64,000 nucleotides of DNA from Listeria valentina (GTDB taxonomy: Bacteria > Bacillota > Bacilli > Lactobacillales > Listeriaceae): the NCBI RefSeq assembly GCF_011800755.1, contig NZ_JAATJW010000006.1, positions 1-64,000 of the forward strand, written 5' to 3'. The translations under genes were made by a program, and so were the position numbers. The stretch's first letter is position 1. The number at the start of each line of letters is the position of its first letter. The notes under the pieces were generated by a model, which saw nothing but the letters and a program-made list of their open reading frames with translations, was not told the DNA's origin and did not search any database. Shown here piece by piece: positions 24,697 through 34,448 of the stretch.

Positions 24697-25272
24697 TTGA
24701 AAAATTTGTACTTATTAGCTATTTTATTTTCAATTCTTTTCTTTGTTGGCGCTCTTTGCCTACAAAAAAGAGAAGAAGCTGTTACTCGGAAACCTTATCC
24801 AGTCGTTTCCATCGATCAGCTTAAAAATATGCTTTCAACAAGTCACGTTAGCATTAGTCCTGCCTCTATTGATCTAGAAAACAATCAACTTCATGTTAAT
24901 ATCCTGCTTTCTTTTAGCCCTAACCTCTACAGGCAGATGGCTTACGTGGAGCACTTTGGAATGCAGGTGGATTTACCACAAGACATTTGCGCGCTCAGCA
25001 CATTAAAAGGAGCTTCCGTGCCCATTACTTCCCAAAACATTCGTTATACTGACAAGCACTTCCTCGAGGTTTCTTTTATAGTTCCCTTAAATCATGCCTC
25101 ATTCACTTCAAAAGAATTCACCAACTTGATGCAAAAAGATTTAAAACTCCATTTAAGTTTTACAAACGCTAAAAATAAACCCATTGCTTCATTTCGAGAT
25201 ATAGAAACGAAATTTATTTCCAAACAAAAAGCCGAAAGGAGCTATTCCTTTCGGCTTTTTAAGAATTTTTAA
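24697..25272 (+). CDS. Exported or membrane-anchored protein of unknown function
   Basis: A 191-residue protein. The TTG at 24697 has GGAGG nine bases upstream and yields a classic N-terminus, KNLYLLAILFSILFFVGAL, i.e. a signal anchor or signal peptide; the ATG at 24652 lacks a site. The remaining 165 residues are extracytoplasmic, hydrophilic and rich in beta-strand pattern. Cys near residue 23 is not in a standard lipobox. The last codons are part of a perfect terminator stem (25226-25260), and the U-run comes before the stop codon, so transcripts ending there would lack a stop. It stands alone, divergent from rpsF. No family recognised. Confidence 0.7.
   Translation: MKNLYLLAILFSILFFVGALCLQKREEAVTRKPYPVVSIDQLKNMLSTSHVSISPASIDLENNQLHVNILLSFSPNLYRQMAYVEHFGMQVDLPQDICALSTLKGASVPITSQNIRYTDKHFLEVSFIVPLNHASFTSKEFTNLMQKDLKLHLSFTNAKNKPIASFRDIETKFISKQKAERSYSFRLFKNF
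25226..25260. terminator. Bidirectional terminator embedded in the 3' end of the + gene
   Basis: AAAAAGCCGAAAGGA and TCCTTTCGGCTTTTT form a perfect 15-bp stem with a five-base loop and U-runs in both directions. It serves ahpF on the minus strand (stop at 25269) and lies inside the coding sequence of the + gene, whose stop is at 25270-25272. Confidence 0.88.
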
Positions 25273-26795
25273 TTTCGAATCAAATAGTCAAATGCACCTA
25301 AACTTGCTGTTGCACCTGAACCCATTGAAATGATAATTTGCTTATAGGCGCTGTCCGTGCAATCTCCGGCAGCAAAAACACCTGGAACATTGGTCGCACC
25401 GCGTTTATCAACAATAATTTCTCCTGTTTTAGCACGCTCAACAGTGCCTTCAAGCCATTCTGTGTTTGGTACAAGACCGATTAAAATAAATACACCTTCA
25501 AGATCAAGATGAACTTCTTCATTCGTTTCACGATCAACGTAAGTAAGTCCATTTACTTTTTCAGTACCCGTAATTTCCTTTGTTTGAACATTGGTAAGTA
25601 CAGTGACGTTTGGAAGGGAGTGAAGTCGTTCTTGTAAAATTTTATCGGCTTTTAATTCCGACATGAACTCAAGAACTGTGACATGCTTGACGAGCCCAGC
25701 AAGATCAATTGCTGCCTCAATTCCGGAATTCCCGCCGCCTATCACGGCCACATTTTTCCCCGCAAAAAGTGGTCCATCGCAGTGCGGGCAATAAGCTACG
25801 CCTTTATTTTTGAATTCTTTCTCGCCTGGAACGTTGATATTGCGCCATCTTGCTCCGGTCGAAAGAATAACGGTTTTACTTTTTAATACGGCTCCATTAT
25901 TTAGCGTTAGTTCAGCTAGCTCCTTTTTCTCGAGTTTCGCTGCACGAACGGCTTTCATTATATCTACGTCGTATTCATTTACATGTTCTTCAACTGTTCG
26001 CATGAGTTCAGGACCTTCAATATACTTCGTGCCAATCACATTCTCAATTCCTAAAGTTTCTAGAACTTGTCCTCCGAAAGTTTCGGCTACGATGCCCGTT
26101 CTGATTCCCTTCCGTGCCGCATAAATCGCTGCACTTGCTCCGGCAGGCCCACCACCTACGACAAGAACATCATAAGGATCTTTGTTTTCAAATTCAGAAA
26201 TATCAGCTGTCCCTACGATTTTTTCAAGAATTTGTTCGATTGTCATTCGACCGTTGCTAAATTCTTCTCCGTTAAGAAAAACGGTTGGGACACCCATGAC
26301 ATTTTTGGCTTCGATTTCAGATTGGAACATGCCACCTTCAATCATAGTATGTGAAATGGACGGGTTAAGTACGCTCATAATATTTAAAGCTTGAACAACA
26401 TCTGGACAGTTATGGCAAGACAAGCTGACATAGGTTTCAAAATGAAGTTCTTCTTTAATCGACTGAATTTGTTTGATTACTTTCTCAGAAACTTTTGGTG
26501 CGCGTCCACTTACTTGGAGTAAAGCAAGCACAAGCGAAGTGAATTCGTGGCCAAGTGGAATGCCCGAAAAGACGATTCCTGATTCCTGATCTTTTTTATC
26601 TACGCTAAAACTTGGCTTGCGGCTAAGTGTGCCTTCAGCCATTGTGATTTTGGGTGACATTGATGTGATTTCTTCAACGAAATCAGATAGCTTTTTCGAA
26701 TTTTCACTAGCATCCAAGCTGACGCGTAAAACTAAATCGCCTTCTAGGAGCTCTAAATACTGAGCTAGCTGTTTTTTAATTTCTGCATCCAACAT
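25269..26795 (-). CDS. ahpF: Alkyl hydroperoxide reductase subunit F
   Basis: A 508-residue flavoprotein that passes electrons from NADH to AhpC. N-terminal tandem thioredoxin-fold domain (1-200) with redox motif CHNC in SLSCHNCPDVVQ, then a thioredoxin-reductase-like part with FAD motif GGGPAGASAAIYAARKG near 215, active CPHC in YCPHCDGPLFAG near 345, NAD motif VIGGGNSGIEAA and the C-terminal VFAAGDCTD. Follows ahpC by 14 bp. Full length. Confidence 0.96.
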   Translation of the reverse strand: MLDAEIKKQLAQYLELLEGDLVLRVSLDASENSKKLSDFVEEITSMSPKITMAEGTLSRKPSFSVDKKDQESGIVFSGIPLGHEFTSLVLALLQVSGRAPKVSEKVIKQIQSIKEELHFETYVSLSCHNCPDVVQALNIMSVLNPSISHTMIEGGMFQSEIEAKNVMGVPTVFLNGEEFSNGRMTIEQILEKIVGTADISEFENKDPYDVLVVGGGPAGASAAIYAARKGIRTGIVAETFGGQVLETLGIENVIGTKYIEGPELMRTVEEHVNEYDVDIMKAVRAAKLEKKELAELTLNNGAVLKSKTVILSTGARWRNINVPGEKEFKNKGVAYCPHCDGPLFAGKNVAVIGGGNSGIEAAIDLAGLVKHVTVLEFMSELKADKILQERLHSLPNVTVLTNVQTKEITGTEKVNGLTYVDRETNEEVHLDLEGVFILIGLVPNTEWLEGTVERAKTGEIIVDKRGATNVPGVFAAGDCTDSAYKQIIISMGSGATASLGAFDYLIRN

Positions 26796-26809
26796 ATTTT
26801 TTGCGCTCC

Positions 26810-27373
26810 TTAAATTTTTCCTACTAGGTCAAGACTTGGCGTTAAAGTTTCTTCCCCTTCTTTCCATTTTGCAGGGCAAACTTCACCAGGATGTTTACGA
26901 ACGTATTGAGCAGCTTTTACTTTATCGATCAGTGTACTTGCATCACGTCCGATTCCATCTGCGTTGATTTCAACTGTTTGAACAATCCCATCTGGATCGA
27001 TGATGAATGTTCCACGATTAGATAGTCCTTCTTCTTCATCTAACACATCAAAAATTTGCGAAATCTTGTGCGATGGATCTCCTACCATAATGTAATTAAT
27101 TTTATTAATGACATCTGAGGAATCGTGCCAAGCTTTGTGTGTGAAGTGCGTATCTGTTGATACAGAATAAACTTCAACACCTAGCGATTGAAGTGTTTCA
27201 TATTGGTCTTGCAAATCCCCAAGTTCTGTTGGGCAAACAAACGAAAAATCAGCTGGATAGAAACAAACTACGCTCCATTTTCCTTTTAAATCTTCTGAAG
27301 ATACATCAATGAATTCACCCTTGTGATAAGCTTTTGCTGTGAATTCTTCAACTTCTTTTCCAATTAATGACAT
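26810..27373 (-). CDS. ahpC: Alkyl hydroperoxide reductase subunit C (2-Cys peroxiredoxin)
   Basis: A 187-residue peroxiredoxin with peroxidatic Cys in [13 protein letters not shown] near residue 47 and resolving Cys in [10 protein letters not shown] near 166, the usual AhpC length. Reduces H2O2 and organic peroxides using AhpF. First gene of ahpCF; AAGGAGG upstream, promoter at 27430-27458. I do not see a clear PerR box, so regulation is left open. Confidence 0.97.
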   Translation of the reverse strand: MSLIGKEVEEFTAKAYHKGEFIDVSSEDLKGKWSVVCFYPADFSFVCPTELGDLQDQYETLQSLGVEVYSVSTDTHFTHKAWHDSSDVINKINYIMVGDPSHKISQIFDVLDEEEGLSNRGTFIIDPDGIVQTVEINADGIGRDASTLIDKVKAAQYVRKHPGEVCPAKWKEGEETLTPSLDLVGKI

Positions 27374-27429
27374 TTAAAAATTCCTCCTTCATGTTATCTA
27401 TAGGATGCAAAGTGACCCTTTACTTCTTT

Positions 27430-27458
27430 ATTATCATGAATTTAGAAAGCAATGTCAA
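27430..27458 (-). promoter_or_regulatory. ahpCF promoter
   Basis: Minus-strand TTGACA (27453-27458), 17-bp spacer, GATAAT (27430-27435), some 57 bp before the ahpC start. Confidence 0.65.
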
Positions 27459-27515
27459 CTGCTAATTAAAACATTTATTAAATTGGAATAACTATCAAGT
27501 GAAATCAGATACAAG

Positions 27516-27548
27516 AAAAGCACGTTCCACTTTTGGAACGTGCTTTTT
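27516..27548 (-). terminator. dedA terminator
   Basis: AAAAGCACGTTCCA/TGGAACGTGCTTTT perfect stem with a four-base loop, followed by Ts on the + side and As on the other, so it can work on either strand; placed just after the dedA stop. Confidence 0.85.
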
Positions 27549-27561
27549 CGAATAGTTATTT

Positions 27562-28224
27562 TTACTTGGTTCCTTTCTTTGCAAGCTTTGCGCGCAAGAA
27601 AGAAATGAACATCGGGATGAGCGATACGATGATAATCCCGATTACAACTATTGAGAAATTTTCTTTGACAATGGGAATATTTCCAAAGAAATAGCCACCA
27701 AGTGTGCAAAGGAGTACCCAAACGGTTGCACCTAAAATGTTGTAGTTGAGGAAATAGCGATAGTTCATTCGGCTTGCTCCAGCCACAAATGGCGCGAACG
27801 TGCGGATAAATGGCATAAAACGTGCAATGAAAATCGTCTTTCCGCCATGTTTATTGAAGAATGCTTCGGCTTTTTCCATTTTTTCTCGGTTAATGATTTT
27901 ACCAAACCAGCTATCTTCAGGAATGCTCGTTCCAATTTTTTTACCGATATGATAGTTGACGGTGTCGCCAAGTACTGCTGCTAGCCAAAGAACGATGATT
28001 AGCGGGACAATTTTCAAAATGGAACCGTCTAGGACTGCGAGTGCTCCAGCTGCGAACAGTAATGAATCTCCCGGTAAAAACGGGAAAATAACAAGTCCAG
28101 TTTCAACAAAGACAATAACAAACAAAATAACATATGTCCAAATGCCGAATGTATTAATAATTTCTACTAAATGCTGGTCAATATGCAAGATAAAACTAAT
28201 TAACCAAGAGATAAAATCTACCAA
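27562..28224 (-). CDS. DedA-family membrane protein
   Basis: A 220-residue polytopic membrane protein of the DedA/VTT family, now linked to lipid carrier scrambling or transport. Membrane segments near 25-50, 55-75, 140-160 and 175-200; family motifs FVETGLVIFPFLPGDSLLF, GDTVNYHIGKKIG and ARFMPFIRTFAPFVAGASRM (with the conserved Arg and Pro). Start ATG at 28224. Transcribed alone, ending in its own terminator. Confidence 0.9.
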   Translation of the reverse strand: MVDFISWLISFILHIDQHLVEIINTFGIWTYVILFVIVFVETGLVIFPFLPGDSLLFAAGALAVLDGSILKIVPLIIVLWLAAVLGDTVNYHIGKKIGTSIPEDSWFGKIINREKMEKAEAFFNKHGGKTIFIARFMPFIRTFAPFVAGASRMNYRYFLNYNILGATVWVLLCTLGGYFFGNIPIVKENFSIVVIGIIIVSLIPMFISFLRAKLAKKGTK

Positions 28225-28382
28225 GCCTTCACTTCCTTTTCGTGTATTGTGTCCATTTTAACACAACTTTTTCCAATATTTATCATTCTTAAGTGTGATT
28301 TAACGAAATTTTAACAAACGCTAAAGATGTAGTTTTTTACAATTGTCAATAAATTGCCACATTATTTTGCATCAAAACGTGG

Positions 28383-28464
28383 TATGATAGTGACACAGGA
28401 TTTTACTGTATGAAATTCATTCGAAGGAAAATAACGTCTTACAGGCACAAGGCGTTATTTTTTT
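28383..28464 (+). ncRNA. Candidate small RNA, about 70 nt
   Basis: An extended -10 (TGG-TATGAT, 28383-28388) is followed about 40 bp later by a 10-bp terminator stem (AAATAACGTC at 28429-28438 with GGCGTTATTT at 28451-28460, one G-U) and a T-run. No open frame of interest lies between and the downstream gene runs the other way, so the unit would make a free RNA of roughly 28395-28464. The -35 box is poor. The rest of 28225-28510 shows only the terminator of the next gene. Confidence 0.4.
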
Positions 28465-28468
28465 GTAC

Positions 28469-28507
28469 AAAAAGAGAGGCACGCCGCGATGGCGTGCCTC
28501 TCTTTTT
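28469..28507. terminator. Bidirectional terminator after DUF4064 gene
   Basis: AAAAAGAGAGGCACGCC and GGCGTGCCTCTCTTTTT are perfect 17-base arms with a five-base loop and U-runs in both directions. Confidence 0.92.
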
Positions 28508-28510
28508 GTT

Positions 28511-28849
28511 TTATTCCCCATCAAGCGCGATTTCTTCTTGGTTGACTAAAGCAATTAAGCCTCCTAGACCTAGAAGCATGATTGGGATTAGGAACATTAC
28601 TGAAACAGACATTGTTCCGCCAATCGCCGCTGCGATCATGAATACTGCCCCCATGCGTGGTTTGTGAGCTACAACGAATGAGCCAACAAGACCAAGAATA
28701 GAAAGAATAAGCGTACCAGCTGTTAGTAGGTAGAAGAAAAACGATTCTTCTTCTAAAGCTTGTGAAATACCAGGGATAGTAAGTACCATTAAACTAAAAG
28801 CAATGGCCAGCGCTGACCCCAAAAAGCCAAGTAATCCTTCTAATTTCAT
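28511..28849 (-). CDS. DUF4064-like small membrane protein
   Basis: A 112-residue protein with four predicted membrane helices (about 5-27, 40-60, 66-85, 86-105) and a short acidic C-terminus. The Gly-rich helices and the LSILGLVGSFVV / AAAIGG pattern resemble DUF4064 proteins common in Listeria and Bacillus. ATG with AGGAGAG upstream. Monocistronic with a strong terminator. Function unknown. Confidence 0.65.
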   Translation of the reverse strand: MKLEGLLGFLGSALAIAFSLMVLTIPGISQALEEESFFFYLLTAGTLILSILGLVGSFVVAHKPRMGAVFMIAAAIGGTMSVSVMFLIPIMLLGLGGLIALVNQEEIALDGE

Positions 28850-28932
28850 AAATAACTCTCCTTTTTTGTGCTTTTATTCTATGTTACCACCTCTCCTGCA
28901 AGAAAACAATAAAACGCCTACATTTTCACAGT

Positions 28933-29661
28933 TTAGTCAAGAAAAGCTTGGATTTCGCTTGCTGCCTCTTCGTCCAACACAACAGTTAGGTTGGGATGCA
29001 TTTGTAAAATGGAAGATGGGTGTTCGTTTGTAACTGGTCCAAAAAGGGCTTTTCGGATGGTTGCTGCTTTTTTCTGTCCGTTTGCAAATAACACAATTCG
29101 TCTGCTTTGCATGACACTTTTCGGCCCCATTGTCACGTAATAATCTGGGCATTTGGATTCGTCTCCACCGACTTCACTGATCATTACTTCGCGCATGCCG
29201 GGTGTTGCGTCACTTTCCACGCGTGACGTTAAGCACTCAAATCGAGTAGTTCCTGGAAGGTTGCCACAAAAATGACCGTCTTCGCCGATGCCAAGTAAAA
29301 TCAAGTCTAATCCGCCGTCTGCCGCGATCCGCGCATCTTGATCTTTGTAATTTTTTTCGTCAAGAACGTGGATGTTGGCTTGGTTGATTTTAGCTGGCGA
29401 AAAGTATAACTGATTTAAATTGGACATGGTGACGCCAAATTCTGCACCTTTAACGGGGATTTCATCAAAATTGTAATAGTGAACATTGTTGAAATGCGGC
29501 TTGTCACGCACGGCTTCCGCCAAGTATTGATACATTTTAACGGGTGTGCTCCCAGCTGTAATGGCAAGGTTGACTCTTTTTTCTTGTAGCATTTCCCCAA
29601 GCAAGATTTGTTCTGCGGTTTTGCTCATCGCATCATAGTCTTGTTCCACGATTATTTTCAT
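28933..29661 (-). CDS. Glucosamine-6-phosphate isomerase/deaminase-family protein (YieK-like)
   Basis: A 242-residue sugar-phosphate isomerase-fold enzyme. ITAGSTPVKMYQYL near 35 is the phosphate loop, FDEI near 75 and LLGIGEDGHFCGNLPGTT near 130 correspond to the catalytic region, but the FNEP of true NagB is replaced by CGNLPG, as in 6-phosphogluconolactonase-like and E. coli YieK proteins. ATG at 29661 has GAGGAGG; it starts 14 bp after the phosphatase gene. YieK also sits by bgl genes in E. coli, so a role with beta-glucoside-derived sugars is plausible but unproven. Confidence 0.75.
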   Translation of the reverse strand: MKIIVEQDYDAMSKTAEQILLGEMLQEKRVNLAITAGSTPVKMYQYLAEAVRDKPHFNNVHYYNFDEIPVKGAEFGVTMSNLNQLYFSPAKINQANIHVLDEKNYKDQDARIAADGGLDLILLGIGEDGHFCGNLPGTTRFECLTSRVESDATPGMREVMISEVGGDESKCPDYYVTMGPKSVMQSRRIVLFANGQKKAATIRKALFGPVTNEHPSSILQMHPNLTVVLDEEAASEIQAFLD

Positions 29662-29674
29662 TCTGTTGCCTCCT

Positions 29675-30478
29675 CTAGTCTTTGGATTTGCCTTTTTCGA
29701 CATAGCTCATATCATTAATGCTCTCAACATGAAATTTTCCATGTTTATAACGAATTTTTGTGACACTTGCATTTTCAAAAGGTTCACCGTGGTAATCATC
29801 TGTCAAGTTAGAAACCAAAGCGCCGATGGCCATTCCATGACTTACTAGCAACACATTGCCGCCTTGATCGGCTTGTTTTTTGGCAACTTTTGTGAGTTCT
29901 TGTTGCATTCTATTTCGAACGGCTGGATAAGTTTCTGCCATGCCTGTATCATCTAACTTTTGTAATTTCTCGAGACTCTGCTCAATAGTTACTTTCTGCG
30001 CCGAAATAGCTTTCATAAGAGTTGGCTGATCTGGATAACCAAACTGTTTGGCAATATCGCCCCACATATTCGCATCCAAATCGCCTTCATATTTGCCAAA
30101 GCAAACTTCGCGTAGCTTCTTGCTTTCATGTAATTTTAAATTCTTTTGTCCCTGGGTTTCTAAAATAGCCTCCGCTGTTTCGCGCGCTCTACCAGAGTCA
30201 CTTGAATAAACTGCATCAAAATGGGTTCCCTTCAAGCCTTTCCCAAGTTGTTCCGCAACTTCCGCTCCAGAATCAATAAGCGGCGAATCCGCAAAGCCTT
30301 GAACACGTTTTTCTTGATTCAGCATTGTTTTTCCATGACGTGTCACGTAGATAACAACATCTTTCTCGGTTTTTTTGGAACCATTTGCCTCTTTAGCTCC
30401 CTGTCCTGAACCACAGCCAGCTAAAACGAGCAATACTGCCATACAAAGGATCCAAATCTTCCCTATTTGTTTTTTCAT
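29675..30478 (-). CDS. Lipoprotein of the histidine phosphatase superfamily
   Basis: A 267-residue exported lipoprotein: signal peptide with lipobox LAGC (Cys22), a Ser/Gly/Lys spacer, then a phosphoglycerate-mutase-like phosphatase domain with catalytic TRHGKT near residue 47, YSSDSGRARETAEA and the second His in LLVSHGMAIGAL near 215. A surface-anchored phosphatase is less common than cytosolic members. It follows the PTS gene by 13 bp and precedes the YieK-like gene, so all three probably share a message; it might dephosphorylate external sugar phosphates. Confidence 0.85.
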   Translation of the reverse strand: MKKQIGKIWILCMAVLLVLAGCGSGQGAKEANGSKKTEKDVVIYVTRHGKTMLNQEKRVQGFADSPLIDSGAEVAEQLGKGLKGTHFDAVYSSDSGRARETAEAILETQGQKNLKLHESKKLREVCFGKYEGDLDANMWGDIAKQFGYPDQPTLMKAISAQKVTIEQSLEKLQKLDDTGMAETYPAVRNRMQQELTKVAKKQADQGGNVLLVSHGMAIGALVSNLTDDYHGEPFENASVTKIRYKHGKFHVESINDMSYVEKGKSKD

Positions 30479-30491
30479 TTTACAAGCTCCT

Positions 30492-32396
30492 TTAAATAAC
30501 CAGCGTGATCAGCCTGTCGCCTACTTTCACGATTTGGTCATCTACGACTAAAATATCCAAATACTTATCCGAATTCGTTATAATCACTGGCGTTGTTACG
30601 TCATAGCCGGCCGCTGTGATTTTTTCGATGTCAAATTCTGATAGTAATTCACCTGCTTCAACCCGGTCGCCTTGCTTAATATGTGTTGTAAAATGTTCAC
30701 CGTTTAATTGAACGGTATTTAATCCAATGTGAATGAGCACTTCTGCGCCATCATCTGTTTTTATGCCAATTGCATGCCCAGTTGGGAAAACGGTTGTCGC
30801 CACACCACTTGCTGGAGCATATACTTTGCCTTCTTGCGGTTTGATGGCTGTTCCTTTTCCAAGCGCACCAGATGCAAAGGCTTCGTCTGGTACTTCAGCC
30901 AAAGTAATCACTTCGCCTTCCAAAGGGCTTACCAAAATTTCTCGCTCAATCAGGGTTTCTGTTTCACGGTTTCCTGCTTCTGTCTCTGCTTTTGCGCTCG
31001 CTGGGTCTTTAAATCCGAAAATCAAAGTCAGCACGGCGCCAACAATAAATGCTACAACGATCGCGATAATCACCATTAGCACGCTGAAACCAATTGATTC
31101 TCCTGGTTTGAAGAAGTTTGGAATACCGAAAATGCCAAGACCGCCCATGATATAAGATTTTACGTGCGCACCGCCAATGATCGCGCCACCAATGGCACCA
31201 CCGATACAGCTCATGATGAACGGTTTTTTGAGCGGCAGCGTAACACCGTAAATCGCGGGTTCTGTTACACCGAAAATACCCGAGATGAAGGCAGGAACGC
31301 TAAGAGATTTGAGTTTTTCGTTTTTCGATTTGATCATGACTGCGAGTACCGCACCGATTTGAGCGAAGGATGCCGCGAAACTCATCGCCAAGATTGGATC
31401 AAAGTGCATTTGAGCCAAGTTGTTCATTGCGATCGGGATAAGTCCCCAGTGCAAGCCGAAGATAACAAAGACTTGCCAGAAGCCACCAAGTAAAAGGCCG
31501 GCTACAATCGGACTCAAATTGTAAACCCAGATGGTTGCTGCGCCGAGTAATTGTCCTGCCCAAGTTGCAATTGGACCGATGACTAAGAAAGTGAGCGGAA
31601 CAACAATCAAAAGGGTGAAAAATGGAACTAAGAAAGTTTTCACTACATCTGGAATGATTTTTTTTATCCAGTTTTCAACTTTGGAGCTAAACCAAATCGC
31701 AATCAAAATTGGAATAACGGAAGAAGCGTAGCTCATTAAAATGACAGGTATCCCAAGGAAAGTCACATGAATTGGTGAAGCAATAACTGTGCCTTCGAAG
31801 AGTGTATATAGCGGTTTTCCTGCCATAATTCCTGCAAGTGTCGGGTAAACCATCGACGCCCCGATAGCCATCCCAATAAAGATGTTCGAACCAAATTTTT
31901 TACTTGCTGTGTAACCGAGGAAGATCGGGAAGAAGTTGAACAAGCTGTCCCCTACGGCATAAAGCAATTGGTAAGTACCAGACTGCTCAGTCACCCATCC
32001 GAACGCAAGGAACATCGCAGCAAAGCCTTTAATCATCCCGGTTGCAGCTAAAACACCAAGAACGGGCGTAAATACACCGGAAATGAAGTCAATGAATCGG
32101 TTAAAAATATTTCCAGTTGCTTTTTCTTCACCAGCTCCTTCTGGATTAATGCCGGCTACTTCAATAAATGTACTATAGACATCTGGAACATTGTTTCCAA
32201 TAACCACTTGATACTGACCGCCACTTTGTACGACGGAAACAACGCCATCCAAAGCTTTAATTTTTTCAGTATTGGCAATTTTCTCATCTTTAAGTTTAAA
32301 TCTCAGCCGCGTCACACAATGAAACACGCTATTGATGTTTTCGACGCCTCCGACATTTTCCAAGATGTCCTTTGCGAGTGCTTCATACTTTTTCAT
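30492..32396 (-). CDS. bglP: Beta-glucoside PTS transporter, EIIBCA
   Basis: A 634-residue fused PTS permease in B-C-A order. EIIB (1-85) with phospho-Cys27 in FHCVTRLRFKLKD; EIIC (100-460) with about ten membrane segments and GVTEPAIYGVTLP; EIIA (490-634) with PTGHAIGIKTDDG and phospho-His in VLIHIGLNTVQLNG. Imports and phosphorylates aryl- or alkyl-beta-glucosides such as salicin or arbutin. Preceded by a RAT/terminator pair, so a LicT/BglG antiterminator controls it; that regulator is not in the window. Confidence 0.95.
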   Translation of the reverse strand: MKKYEALAKDILENVGGVENINSVFHCVTRLRFKLKDEKIANTEKIKALDGVVSVVQSGGQYQVVIGNNVPDVYSTFIEVAGINPEGAGEEKATGNIFNRFIDFISGVFTPVLGVLAATGMIKGFAAMFLAFGWVTEQSGTYQLLYAVGDSLFNFFPIFLGYTASKKFGSNIFIGMAIGASMVYPTLAGIMAGKPLYTLFEGTVIASPIHVTFLGIPVILMSYASSVIPILIAIWFSSKVENWIKKIIPDVVKTFLVPFFTLLIVVPLTFLVIGPIATWAGQLLGAATIWVYNLSPIVAGLLLGGFWQVFVIFGLHWGLIPIAMNNLAQMHFDPILAMSFAASFAQIGAVLAVMIKSKNEKLKSLSVPAFISGIFGVTEPAIYGVTLPLKKPFIMSCIGGAIGGAIIGGAHVKSYIMGGLGIFGIPNFFKPGESIGFSVLMVIIAIVVAFIVGAVLTLIFGFKDPASAKAETEAGNRETETLIEREILVSPLEGEVITLAEVPDEAFASGALGKGTAIKPQEGKVYAPASGVATTVFPTGHAIGIKTDDGAEVLIHIGLNTVQLNGEHFTTHIKQGDRVEAGELLSEFDIEKITAAGYDVTTPVIITNSDKYLDILVVDDQIVKVGDRLITLVI

Positions 32397-32421
32397 CTCT
32401 CAAATCATCCTTTCTTATTTT

Positions 32422-32525
32422 TGGGCAAAAGAAAAACCTAAACTCATTCGAGGAACGTGCGCCAGAAAGCGACACAAAAATTCCTACAAATCAGTTTAGG
32501 TTTTGCCCAAAATTGGTAACAATCC
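32422..32525 (-). promoter_or_regulatory. RAT antiterminator site overlapping a terminator (LicT/BglG type)
   Basis: At 32499-32525 the minus strand reads GGATTGTTAC, a short loop, then GGGCAAAACC: the LicT/BglG ribonucleic antiterminator with its conserved ends. Its 3' side is the 5' arm of a terminator: CCTAAACT pairs with AGTTTAGG (32437-32444) followed by Ts. About 47 bases lie in the terminator loop and themselves fold (AGGAA/TTCCT around GTG-T-CGC/GCG-CAC). Confidence 0.85.
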
Positions 32526-32539
32526 TTTTTGATAATCCA

Positions 32540-32568
32540 ACTATATCATATGTGTAAAACGCTTTCAA
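32540..32568 (-). promoter_or_regulatory. bglP promoter with overlapping cre-like sequence
   Basis: TTGAAA (32563-32568), 17-bp spacer, TATAGT (32540-32545). The -35 box is within TGAAAGCGTTTTACA, a near-cre sequence with one extra base relative to consensus. Confidence 0.65.
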
Positions 32569-32621
32569 GACTATTTTTAAATTTTTTTCCTTGGAGTTAA
32601 ATCATTGATAGACATAAAATG

Positions 32622-32666
32622 AAAAAGCCTCTCTTGCCGATTCTTGCATCAGCAAAAGAAGCTTTC
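32622..32666 (-). terminator. Terminator of the beta-glucosidase gene
   Basis: AAGCTTCTTTTGC pairs with GCAAGAGAGGCTT (G-U pairs allowed) and is followed by five Ts, just after the stop at 32672; the PTS gene therefore needs its own promoter. Confidence 0.75.
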
Positions 32667-32671
32667 AACTT

Positions 32672-34265
<1,594 letters not shown>

Positions 34266-34385
34266 ATATCCGAACGACATGCTCAGTCCCTTCTATATTT
34301 GATACCTTTAAAATTTGTCTACAAATCCGAAAATATATTTATAAATGAAATATTCGCATTTTTTGCAATTATGAGCGCGTTTTTA

Positions 34386-34394
34386 TGGTATAAT
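34386..34394 (+). promoter_or_regulatory. Extended -10 promoter for Nudix gene
   Basis: TGG-TATAAT, 55 bp before the start codon; no clear -35 box. Confidence 0.55.
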
Positions 34395-34448
34395 GTGTGC
34401 ATAAAATTTGAAAAGTATGTGAAACTTAGATTAAAGGCGGGTAAAAAC

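Noticed and set aside
27374-27460. PerR box for ahpCF
   Set aside because: I searched the promoter for TTATAAT-N-ATTATAA-like sequence and found no convincing match.
28410-28667. 85-codon + strand frame in the candidate small RNA
   Set aside because: It passes through two terminator stems and continues antisense to the DUF4064 gene.
32563-32568. Full cre site over the bglP -35
   Set aside because: TGAAAGCGTTTTACA has one extra base compared with the 14-base consensus, so it is listed only as cre-like.
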